Shown: positions 10,601 to 17,027 of the stretch, piece after piece | Position numbering within the stretch: the first letter of the stretch is position 1 | Layout of the letters: each line of letters starts with the position of its first letter | Assembly: GCA_964634255.1 (NCBI GenBank) | Contig: CAZWJC010000067.1 | Span: forward strand, 1 to 26,844 | From: MWDV01 sp964634255 | GTDB taxonomy: Bacteria; Verrucomicrobiota; Verrucomicrobiia; Limisphaerales; MWDV01 | DNA: 26,844 bases | Direction of reading: 5' to 3' | Notes under the pieces: model-generated | Told to the model about the DNA's origin: nothing | The model's input: only the letters and a program-made list of their open reading frames with translations | Databases searched by the model: none | Program-made: the position numbers and the translations under genes

Positions 10601-11389
10601 TACCTCACGGATTACGACTATGAGCAGGCGTTCGACTTCGGTGACGCGCCAGATACGCCGTATCCGACGCTCCTCGCTAACAAGGGCGCCCGCCACTTGA
10701 TCGTGCCCAACTTCCACCTGGGAAACCAGGTGGACGCCGAAGCCGACGGTCTTCCACACGCGCTGGCACTGGGTGACGACAACAACAACCTTGCTGATGA
10801 GGATGGTGTGAAAATCACCGCGCCCGTCTTGGTCAACACCCAGGCGTGCGTGGATGTCTTCCTCACCGGCGCCCTTGGCGGCAAGTTGGACGGTTGGCTG
10901 GATCTGAACAAGAATGGCGTCTGGGAAGCAGCGGAGCAGTTCTTCAATGCGCAGGCGCTCGTCGCCGGCAACAATGCGGGTCTGTGTTTCGCGATAACGA
11001 ACACCGCCAAGTTGGGCACGAACTTCGCCCGCTTCCGGCTGAGCAGTCTCGGTGGACTCTCACCGATCGGCGTCGCGCAGGAAGGCGAAGTCGAGGATTA
11101 CCAGGTCATCCTCCGCCAGCGCGCACCGACCACGAACATCGTCATCACCTGGATCGGCGTCACGAACACCACGCCGACCAACCAGATCGTGACCGTGAAA
11201 TGGAACGCGGAAACCAACGTCCACTACGAAGTCCTCGCTGCACCGAACCTCGGCACGAACAGCGGCACGGACATCGTGTGGCAGGTGATCAGCCCGGAGA
11301 TCATCGGGCCGAGCGACCAGCACACTCACACGAACACGTCGATGAGCCAGCGCTACTACCGCGTGCGCGCTCCTTGGACGTATCCTTGA
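4667..11389 (+). CDS. Giant secreted mosaic protein with GEVEDY-type domains
   Basis: The ATG at 4667 is chosen because AAGGAG sits nine bases upstream; it gives 2240 residues with an N-terminal signal peptide (hydrophobic LVLATWLLAGVV). After an unassigned N-terminal domain, four copies of a roughly 210-residue module occur at about residues 207-428, 434-648, 656-880 and 1381-1588. They are recognised by KW-x-QPP, ADDWxC, WWGSF, NIYW and GWKTRPRD patterns; I recall this as a domain of unknown function. Six GEVED-type domains occur at about 883-1050, 1048-1214, 1215-1378, 1592-1760, 1764-1985 (a longer variant) and 1989-2150. Each starts DFGDAPD-x-YPTL and ends GEVEDY, with acidic loops such as DANGDGDWAD that resemble calcium sites. 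Residues 2155-2240 form a C-terminal module ending QRYYRVRAP. No catalytic domain is seen, so a surface or extracellular adhesive or structural role is inferred. Confidence 0.85.
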   Translation: MNSPKCSSFVARVSAMTVRGSRCLSRLVLATWLLAGVVTEGATVLSRAPNTTVHLDLPFTSLEFENPLSGSERVLGHPVLEWLDADYTVGIPPGYGDWIVNPTNSIDGNVNEVWLRATGHIAQAKFHVVADTVSIHLLGDNNDGVATVYVDGAEVARVAMNSFPSQTVLVIVRDLPVMMHHVLVRDESPGQPDDVAIMGAAALMSDFKWVQPPAPIQLENVFNGWNERSVTNHPPIAADDWLCTSPNPITKIRWWGSFANWVSNTPPPLVPNAYQITIWTDAPADPADPESFSHPSLAIWQTHCTNFKPPKCVGYDYDPRTEQYEACFLFEQDLAEREWFYQQPGPAGTNIYWISIAGEYWQGTAGPWPWGWKTRPRDPTSPAPDDAVRIIAPPPWLIKPGSEFIGGEPIYWPDRGHSWDLAFELISEFSSGSSKWEQWPDLSPLGMDVKDSQFPPPPVLLADDFLCTSPGPITNITLWGSWRRDLAPAQGSNVIFTLSLHSDIPANQSPAQYSMPGPMVKLWTFQPGSYRVVVEAAGLEEGWYEPPETFLPQGDTICYRYEFDIPSDQQFMQQGTLTKPVVYWLDCQAQVLPTPGAEEAQFGWKTCVTNWNDTAVWVYGSEPFDTPLWNRLLWMNQRPLDLAFRINSGGQAIHELKWSQPPSPYFGTNNFNGWNEPSLFSGEQMVADDWVCADTRPISDIHWWGSFLGWQIPSPPETAFSLPEAFTFTIWTDVPANPAGAAPFSHPGQALWQHTTTNYSLSFVGWDWDPRNAALGPEACFKFHVDLRPEAWFYQEPGRSTNIYWVSIAAVYPAGTVTHYPWGWKTRPRDLTSPAPDDAVRIFAPTAPVVGSLFQQGSPIEFPTGASWDMAFELTAGPEPSSTDWGDAPKPYPTLAANNGAVHAIAPGVFLGARVDNEADGQPDVNALGDDNNPPVGVDDEDGVVLFGSHMIPGGLTGVAVTASTNGYLSAWVDFNLDGSWATPGDQVFTNVWVTNGLNTLYFTAPFAIPRATNTFARFRFSTTAITNFTGWAADGEVEDHRWWIEPVDFGDAPEPTYPTTYANNGAYHWLMQGVFMGPLIDAELDGQPNANATGDDLANLADEDGVSLQTPLISGHPAAVQVLTSLKNGILNAWIDFGGDGSWATPGDQIASNLVLPVAGANLVNFVVPASAVPGSSVFARFRFSTAANLSFVNVPGNVPNGEVEDYQWRVEQLDFGDAPDPSYPTLLANNGARHVVGPMFLGKLVDAELDGQPSANADADDLNPPVTVDDEDGVVFHTALISGVPNTITVTTSIGGYLQAWLDANGDGDWADANEQVITDRLLGPGPNQVNFLVPALKPGGTRTIMRFRLSGLKGLSYTGLAPDGEVEDYLVKLESLKWLQKPELGWQGVDVDNFWVQLADDFQCTQSGPITDFHLWGSFVGDVLPVGGVGNMTITLFLYSDVPAGVNRPYSHPGELLWQKTFKPGDYTAGHTFQQPEGEWWYDPASQFWKPNADQNIYQFDFYVDREAAFRQVEGTIYWLGMKYTASQEDGFTFGWKTTYEPWNDDACWFDTSAGMPVWRDMRYSAQHPYGTNSLNLAFAVSGEQAEALDFGDAPDGMAVPGYPTLLINNGARHAVVPGLKLGNAVDIEANGQPNATASGDDNNPLVGVDDEDGVIFPVLVPGQPNPVQVTVTGTGVLNAWLDFGADGSWAQTGDQIFTNVALATGVHTLNFNVPNTTPWGATTFARFRFSTTANLSYVGAAPDGEVEDHLVNIHPLPNSDMGDAPDSSNHSGANMTAYPSGGPAGVIANFPTVFGAPAPFGPHHVNARAVFLGPLSSGELEADMLADQDFINNLLPATDKPDLDAADDGLVPPVVLPHCGGGAMTLAFSWFAGAPPQMFLNIWCDWNRDGDWNDVMPCPDGSSAPEWACQNMPVPVGVPTLAVGIKSWHPSLEKQPLWVRITLAEQPWPGPQGFSGAGGDGPQIGYQFGETEDYYLTDYDYEQAFDFGDAPDTPYPTLLANKGARHLIVPNFHLGNQVDAEADGLPHALALGDDNNNLADEDGVKITAPVLVNTQACVDVFLTGALGGKLDGWLDLNKNGVWEAAEQFFNAQALVAGNNAGLCFAITNTAKLGTNFARFRLSSLGGLSPIGVAQEGEVEDYQVILRQRAPTTNIVITWIGVTNTTPTNQIVTVKWNAETNVHYEVLAAPNLGTNSGTDIVWQVISPEIIGPSDQHTHTNTSMSQRYYRVRAPWTYP

Positions 11390-11782
11390 GTTGTGCAGCG
11401 GCGGGCCGAGTCAGCGGACGACTGCTGCGCGCGCGTGTTTACGCTGAAGCGCAACGCCAAGCCGTCGTGAGCGGCGACGAGTAACTGAGCCGCGGGTCGA
11501 AAGCAGCTAAAGCACAGCTTGTGTCACACATTAGAGTTGCAACTCGCACAATCGCAGCTAAAGTTCAGCAAAGCCCTATTCGTTTACCGACGACACTCGA
11601 AAGTGTCGGGTAGCCGTTTGCATCATGCAATGGTCCGTGGCCAATTTGTTGTACCCCTTCGTGATTCGAAGCCGTGAGCGGCACGATGCTCCGCCTGGCG
11701 ATTGTGGCTTTCTTGCCGGTCCAAATCCCTCAACCCAAATGGTATTGAGCAACCATCCAAACAAACAACTCACGCAAACCAA
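11390..11782. other. Palindrome-rich intergenic region
   Basis: This 393-base gap between two secreted-protein genes has no recognisable gene. Part of it (about 11500-11640) is less GC-rich than its surroundings and packed with short perfect palindromes: TGTGTCACACA (11520-11530), GAGTTGCAACTC (11534-11545), a CGACACT/AGTGTCG hairpin with CGAA loop (11591-11608), and TTGCATCATGCAA (11618-11630). A 10-base direct repeat, GCAGCTAAAG, occurs at 11503-11512 and 11554-11563. This may be a promoter/operator region or a structured leader; no clear promoter was found. Confidence 0.45.
11503..11563. repeat. 10-bp direct repeat flanking two palindromes
   Basis: GCAGCTAAAG is repeated exactly at 11503-11512 and 11554-11563, a 51-base period. 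The interval holds the palindromes TGTGTCACACA and GAGTTGCAACTC. It lies in the intergenic region before the signal-peptide gene at 11783. Confidence 0.6.
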
Positions 11783-13064
11783 ATGAAACAAAAATCCTTG
11801 TTACTCATCATCGCACTCGGTGCATGCGCACTCTCTGCGACGGCACAAACTCTCCCCGGAGCGCCGGAGGCGAACGGGTTGGTGCCGAAGACGGCGACGG
11901 GCTACATCAACGGGACGAACGGCATCAACAACGCGGGGACGGAATCGTTGTCGGTGGACATTGTGAACAACGGCAATGTCATTGTCGGCTGGGAGGACGA
12001 CAGTGAGGGCTCGATCAACCATTTCCTGGGCGTGTGGACGCTGTTGGACGCGAGCGGCAACCTGATCACCCCGCCGACCCTGCAGACCAACCGCGACGTG
12101 ACGGGCGACTTGGCGACCCTGGAGGCCACCACCAACCGGTATTTGTCCTTCTTCCGCTCGGACAACACACCGACGCCGGGTTTCCCGGGCGGGTGGGGGC
12201 CGCGCGTGAAAGCCAACCGCTTTGGGGACGGGATGGGGATGGGGACCATGCCGTNNNNNNNNNNNNNNNNNNNNNNNNNNNNNNNNNNNNNNNNNNNNNN
12301 NNNNNNNNNNNNNNNNNNNNNNNNNNNNNNNNNNNNNNNNNNNNNNNNNNNNNNATCTCGATTTGGCGACGCTGACGGGCTATGCCGAGGCGGGCGGAGG
12401 GGGCGATGGAGGCGGCTCCGGCATCAGTGGCAACGGCAAAGACGCCTACGTCCTCGTCGGGGATTACGCCGGGACAACCGTCTGGGTGACTGTGCTCAAC
12501 GCCGACGGCACCGTGCGTTGGTCGCGCGACGCGGCCGATGACAAGGTTCTCAGCGGTCTGTCCGGTACAAGCGCCGCGATTGACGAATCGGGCCAAGTCG
12601 TGGTGGTGTTCAGTGCGCGGCCCGAGTCCACGCTCCAGCAAGCGATCATGGGCCGCCGTTTCGATGCCACAGGCAAAGCCGCCGGGGGGACATTCTATGT
12701 CGGCGAAACCGAAATCCCCAACCTGGCGTCGCCACTAACCTACGCCGCAGACAACCCCAAAGTCGCATCGCGCAATGGCGCTGTGACCGTCTCGTGGTTG
12801 ACCAAGAACTACCCGGACCCGGTTCTGCAGGGCACGAAGGTCATCGCGCATCGGCACTTCCTGACCGGCCCGCCCAGCCTGTCCATCGTGCGCGTCGGCA
12901 GCAACGTCAGGATTTCCTGGCCGTCCGGCGTGACGGGCTACAGCTTGGAGTCCACGGCGACACTCGGGACTGGCTCGGTCTGGAATCCCGTCTCCGGCGT
13001 TGCGAACAACTCCGTCACGGTGGTTAACCCGTCAGGCAATCAATACTATCGCCTGAAGAAATAG
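11783..13064 (+). CDS. Secreted protein of unknown function, interrupted by assembly gap
   Basis: The ATG at 11783 gives MKQKSLLLIIALGACALSATAQT, a classic signal peptide with a likely cleavage after ATA. About 157 residues are readable before a run of 100 Ns, and about 236 after it. The two sides are in different frames, as expected if the N-run is a placeholder of arbitrary length rather than a real frameshift. The downstream part continues without stops to 13064. The mature region has a beta-rich, propeller-like texture (VNNGNVIVGWEDD, DAYVLVGDYAGTTVWVTVLNADG, QVVVVFSARPE) but I recognise no family. The last 65 residues (PSLSIVRVGSNVRISWP ... YSLESTATLG ... NQYYRLKK) are a small C-terminal module frequent in Verrucomicrobia secreted proteins and also related to the end of the giant protein upstream. 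Function unknown; likely exported. Confidence 0.75.
12255..12354. other. Assembly gap (100 Ns)
   Basis: Exactly 100 Ns lie inside the secreted-protein gene; 100 is a common placeholder for a gap of unknown size. The left flank is G-rich and repetitive (GGGATGGGGATGGGG), which may have broken assembly. Confidence 0.95.
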
Positions 13065-13119
13065 CGTTGAGGAAATGGACGCCATCCTCCTCGACCTGGG
13101 ATGAGGCGTCGCCAGTCAG

Positions 13120-13165
13120 CCCTCGGCTCGCATTAGCCCTCGAGGCGGCGCGGGCCGAGGGTTTT
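13120..13165 (+). terminator. Possible rho-independent terminator
   Basis: CCCTCGGC (13120-13127) pairs with GCCGAGGG (13154-13161) and is followed at once by TTTT. The loop is long (26 bases) and holds its own CCTCGAGG palindrome. It lies between the convergent secreted-protein and helicase genes and would serve the former. Confidence 0.45.
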
Positions 13166-13191
13166 GCATTTCGGAAAGCGGACGTTTACCA

Positions 13192-15312
13192 CTACCCCGC
13201 TGCCGCGCGCATCTGGGCGAACCAATCCTTGGCCGCCTCCTTGGCCACAGGCTCGCTCTTGCGGTCGGCGGCGTGCTCAACGAGTTCCGCCGGCAGGTCT
13301 TTCAGAAACGGCGAAGGGTGACACGGCGTGATCTGACCGTACTTCTTGCGCCCCGCGCAATGGCTGATGTCGAGTGTCTTCATGGCCCGCGTAAGCGCCA
13401 CGTAAAACAGCCGCCGCTCCTCGTCCAGCGTGCCCTCGACCTTCGAGCGGGAGTGCGGAATGAGCCCGTCCTCCGCGCCAACGATGTACACGTGCGGAAA
13501 CTCAAGCCCCTTGCAACTGTGCATGGTGATCATCGTCACGGCGTCGCCGGGGTTTTCATCCTTCTCCTCGCGCTCATTGTCCAGCGTGATGTTTTCAAGG
13601 AACGCCTCCAACCGGTCAGCCAGCGAGGCGTGCGCGGGAGTCTGATCCAGCGAGGCAACAAGGTCCTTCACGTTGCGGACACGGCTTTCGGCGGTCTCGG
13701 CGCTCTTCTCCGAGCGGCGCAAGTCATCGATGTAACCGATCTCCGCCAAGAACGAATTGGCCCAAGCCTGCAGCCGCGAGGTCTCGGCCGCGCCGGCGGC
13801 GGCAACCGGGGTGTTCAGGCTCGTGCGGCTGACTTCCACGAGTTCTACAAAGGCCTCGATGCTCTCGCGCGTGCGGGCCTGAAAGGTGGTTTGCACCGCT
13901 GGATTCTTCATGGCGGCGAACACGGAGCACTTGCGTTCGCTGCTGGCGGCGAGGAGACGTTCCATCGTCAAATCACTCAAACCGCGGGCCGGCACGTTGG
14001 CGATGCGCAGCAGGTTCACGTCGTCGTGCGGGTTGAGCAGCGTCTTGAGCCATGCCAGGAAGTCCTTCACCTCGCGCCGATCAAAATAGCTCTGCCCGCC
14101 GACGAGGTGATAGCGGACGTTCGCCTGGCGGAAGGCGGTCTCCAGCTGGCGCGATTGGCCGTTCGTGCGGAACAGCACGGCCTGATGCGCCCAGGGGATG
14201 CGCCGCGCGGTGCGCAGGAACTCGATCTCTTCGACGATGGCCTTGGCCTCTTCTTCGTCACTCGTGAAGGTGTGCAGCGTGATCTTCGTGCCGTCGCCCT
14301 TGTCCGACCAGAGCTGTTTGGGGCGGCGAAGGACGTTGTGTTTGATGACGGCGTTGGCGGCCCGAAGGATGGTGTTCGTGGAGCGGTAGTTTTGCTCCAG
14401 CTTGATGACTTTGACCTTGGGGAAATACTTCTCCATGTCCAGCAGGTTGGCAATCTCCGCGCCACGCCAGCCGTAAATGCTCTGGTCATCATCACCCACC
14501 ACGCAGAAGTTCTGATGCTTTGCCACGAGCTGGTGGACGATCTGAAACTGCACCGCGTTGGTATCCTGGTATTCGTCCACCATCACGTAGCGATACTGCT
14601 GGCGACAGGCCTCCAGCACGTCGGGATGTTCCTTGAACAGCTTCAAGGTCAGCAGCAGTAAGTCATCGAAGTCCACCGCGTTGCAGGCACGCAACGCCGA
14701 GTCATAACGCGGCATCAAGTGCCGGGCCACCGCGCTGTCGTCTTCTGCGGAGGCGGGTGTCAACCCCGCGCCGCTGTTCTTGTAGCGGCTGATCAGCCCC
14801 TGAATCTTCACCGCGTCGAGCTTCTCGCCTTTCGCAGAAACGTGGCTGAGAATCTTCTTCACGGCGCCAAGCTGATCCGACTCCGTGTAGATGACGAAGT
14901 TGCGCTTGTAGCCAAGCTTCTCAATGTGCCGGCGCAGGATGCGGACGCAGAGTGAGTGGAACGTGCAAAGCGTCGGGCGAGCGTCCGCGTCGGCATTCCG
15001 CCGGCGCGGGATGAGTTGGTTCACGCGTTCCTGCATCTCGCGCGCCGCCTTGTTCGTGAACGTCACGCCGAGAACGTGCTGTGGGGCGACGCCCTTTTCG
15101 ATGAGGTGCGCGATGCGGAAGGTGATGACGCGGGTCTTACCGGTGCCGGCACCGGCCAAAATCAAGACGGGGCCGTTGAGAGTCTCGACGGCCAGGCGTT
15201 GTTGCGGATTGAGCGAGCGCAGGTCCAACACAGCGCGCGGAGTGTAGTGAGGGAAACGCGCAAAGCAAGCACCCGGGTTCGGTCCGAGGAGGTTTCGCCT
15301 CGCCCCGATCAT
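13192..15312 (-). CDS. ATP-dependent DNA helicase, UvrD/PcrA/Rep type
   Basis: This superfamily 1A helicase would translocate 3' to 5' on single-stranded DNA during repair and replication restart. All core motifs are present: Q-motif LNPQQ, Walker A AGAGTGKT (residues 53-60), TFTNKAAREM (Ia), DEYQDTN (motif II, about 245-251), GDDDQSIYGWRGA (III), LEQNYRST (IV), TMHSCKGLEFPHVYIVG (V) and EERRLFYVALTRA (VI). The length of 706 residues is typical. The start is uncertain: the ATG at 15312 adds 27 non-conserved residues, while a GTG at 15231 would begin just before the conserved LNPQQ. Neither has a good ribosome binding site. The C-terminus lacks a long Tudor-like tail. It lies 42 bases downstream of the membrane-protein gene on the same strand. 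Which of UvrD, PcrA or Rep it corresponds to cannot be settled by eye. Confidence 0.93.
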   Translation of the reverse strand: MIGARRNLLGPNPGACFARFPHYTPRAVLDLRSLNPQQRLAVETLNGPVLILAGAGTGKTRVITFRIAHLIEKGVAPQHVLGVTFTNKAAREMQERVNQLIPRRRNADADARPTLCTFHSLCVRILRRHIEKLGYKRNFVIYTESDQLGAVKKILSHVSAKGEKLDAVKIQGLISRYKNSGAGLTPASAEDDSAVARHLMPRYDSALRACNAVDFDDLLLLTLKLFKEHPDVLEACRQQYRYVMVDEYQDTNAVQFQIVHQLVAKHQNFCVVGDDDQSIYGWRGAEIANLLDMEKYFPKVKVIKLEQNYRSTNTILRAANAVIKHNVLRRPKQLWSDKGDGTKITLHTFTSDEEEAKAIVEEIEFLRTARRIPWAHQAVLFRTNGQSRQLETAFRQANVRYHLVGGQSYFDRREVKDFLAWLKTLLNPHDDVNLLRIANVPARGLSDLTMERLLAASSERKCSVFAAMKNPAVQTTFQARTRESIEAFVELVEVSRTSLNTPVAAAGAAETSRLQAWANSFLAEIGYIDDLRRSEKSAETAESRVRNVKDLVASLDQTPAHASLADRLEAFLENITLDNEREEKDENPGDAVTMITMHSCKGLEFPHVYIVGAEDGLIPHSRSKVEGTLDEERRLFYVALTRAMKTLDISHCAGRKKYGQITPCHPSPFLKDLPAELVEHAADRKSEPVAKEAAKDWFAQMRAAAG

Positions 15313-15354
15313 TCCGCGTGGTTCGGCGCAGTTTCGGAGAGGACGAGCGAACGA

Positions 15355-16947
15355 TCAGCGCGAGCTCTCGCTCCAATCCAGCGTCACCACAACCGGCGAC
15401 CAGGAAACATGCTGGACAACCCGCTGCCAGCGCGGTGAAGCGTCGGGCGGCTGGGCGCGGGCCCAGTTCTCCACGCGTACCGTGACCTGGTCGGGTGTGG
15501 ATTGGAGTTGGGCCAGCACCGACACGTAGCGGCGGTAGTAATCAAACTGCGTCAGGATCAGCTTGGCCGGCTTCACGGAACGCAGGGCTTTGACATCCAC
15601 GTCAGGATCGCCCTTGACCGCCGGACCGAGCCAGTCGGAGTGGCGCAACCGGAGCCGGCGAGCCTCCGGCCAGACGTCGTAGAGGTAGGCTGAAGACACG
15701 CCGGCGGTCGAAGCATCAGCCAAGGCCGCCAGTTCGCGGCTGACCACGCCCAACGCGTTGCTCCGCCCCATATCACGAGAGCAAGCCATGCCCCAAGTGG
15801 TCATCCCAATCGCTCGGGTTGAGACAAGCAGCGCGGCGAGACCAAAGACAGCTCGCACGCCGACCAGATTCGATCGGGACTTCCCCTCCCCTACCCACAC
15901 GGCTAGGAACACGCCCACGACGAACGGCTGCAAATAGGCAGCCACCGCCACCACATTCGGCGTCAAGATGCACAACGCCGCCGCCACCACCGCCGCGGCG
16001 GCAACGCTCGCAGCCACCAAGACCGACCAAAGCGCTGGCGAAACGCCGTCTGCCGCGCCCCGCCGCGTCCAACGCCAGAACGCGGGCAACGCCGTGAAGG
16101 GAAGTACGGCAAGCACGAGGAGCACGCCGGGTGCGGCCCGAACAACCTTCAGCAACTCCATCGCGTCGGGAATCCGCCATCCCGTCAGCGAGGGCGTCTG
16201 CTGCGCGTGTTCCTGAAAGCCGGCCCACAAGTGCGGCCAGAGGAATTTGACGCCGAGCACTAGCATCACCGGGACGATCGTCATCACGGCCAGCGCGAGT
16301 GCGGCGGGGCGCTTTTTGTGCTGCCGCGAGGAGAGCAACACCACCAGCCAGACCAGCAGGAAAAAGACGGTGCCGATTTGCAGGCTCGTACTTAGGCAGA
16401 GGATGACGCTTAAGATTGCTACCCAAACCCAACCACCTGCCGACTTGGCTTCGCTGACATTTACCTCACGAGCGAACGCCCGCGTGACCGCATACACGGC
16501 CGCCATGCCGAACACGTGCGCCAGCGAATCCGGCCGGTCGTGAAACGTGATGCCCAGCAGGAACAGCCCGGCGAAATGCATCGCCCAAACCGGTGCACGC
16601 AGTTTGCGCAAGGTCGCCAGCACCAACCCCGCATAGGCCGCGAGCAACAAGAAGTGCAGCCCCATCGCCGCCAACACCGACGTGCCGAAGCATTTCATCC
16701 AAGCCAACAACGCGACTTGATAAAGCGGCGGGTAGGCGCAGAACACCTCACCTCCGGAAATGGGCAGCGCGTTGACGAGGGCGGGATTGCAGTACTTGCC
16801 ATGCAGAAGCAGGTTCACCACCGGCCCATCGTAGAAGAAGGCGTCATTCGAGGGAATCGGTTGGCTGGTGGACACCAGCAGCGCCGCCTTCCAAAGCAAC
16901 ACGAGGGCGAAGACGATCTCCGGGCGCTGGCGCAAGGTTTTCAACAT
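15355..16947 (-). CDS. Multi-spanning membrane protein, GT-C glycosyltransferase-like
   Basis: From the ATG at 16947 the protein has 530 residues; a TTG reading from 16992 would add 15 residues. It shows about ten to twelve hydrophobic segments spread over the first 380 residues, then a soluble C-terminal region of about 150 residues. After the first membrane segment comes SNDAFFYDGPVV, with acidic residues D35 and D40, followed by CAYPPLYQ and later FHDRPDSLA. An acidic first periplasmic loop and this topology are typical of GT-C enzymes of the PMT/ArnT kind, which use polyprenyl-phosphate sugars, but the match is topological rather than by a family signature. It is divergent from the HAD-UbiA/GMC pair, separated by 80 bases, which would fit a shared polyprenyl-sugar pathway. 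Another membrane protein of unknown role is possible. Confidence 0.65.
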   Translation of the reverse strand: MLKTLRQRPEIVFALVLLWKAALLVSTSQPIPSNDAFFYDGPVVNLLLHGKYCNPALVNALPISGGEVFCAYPPLYQVALLAWMKCFGTSVLAAMGLHFLLLAAYAGLVLATLRKLRAPVWAMHFAGLFLLGITFHDRPDSLAHVFGMAAVYAVTRAFAREVNVSEAKSAGGWVWVAILSVILCLSTSLQIGTVFFLLVWLVVLLSSRQHKKRPAALALAVMTIVPVMLVLGVKFLWPHLWAGFQEHAQQTPSLTGWRIPDAMELLKVVRAAPGVLLVLAVLPFTALPAFWRWTRRGAADGVSPALWSVLVAASVAAAAVVAAALCILTPNVVAVAAYLQPFVVGVFLAVWVGEGKSRSNLVGVRAVFGLAALLVSTRAIGMTTWGMACSRDMGRSNALGVVSRELAALADASTAGVSSAYLYDVWPEARRLRLRHSDWLGPAVKGDPDVDVKALRSVKPAKLILTQFDYYRRYVSVLAQLQSTPDQVTVRVENWARAQPPDASPRWQRVVQHVSWSPVVVTLDWSESSR

Positions 16948-17027
16948 CGGCGGGCACAGCTTTCCAAACCGGTTGGGCTTGTCAACCGCCAACCCCGTTG
17001 GCTACCGTCCCGGGCGACACGAAGCAG

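Noticed and set aside
11702..12541. Single 279-residue open frame crossing the N-run and ending at 12541
   Set aside because: It depends on treating 100 Ns as real length. After the gap, the other frame (to 13064) gives a sensible protein with the C-terminal module, while this frame gives arginine-rich noise.
13273..14661. 462-residue plus-strand open frame opposite the helicase gene
   Set aside because: The helicase frame contains every superfamily 1 motif; the antisense frame has none and is a composition artefact.
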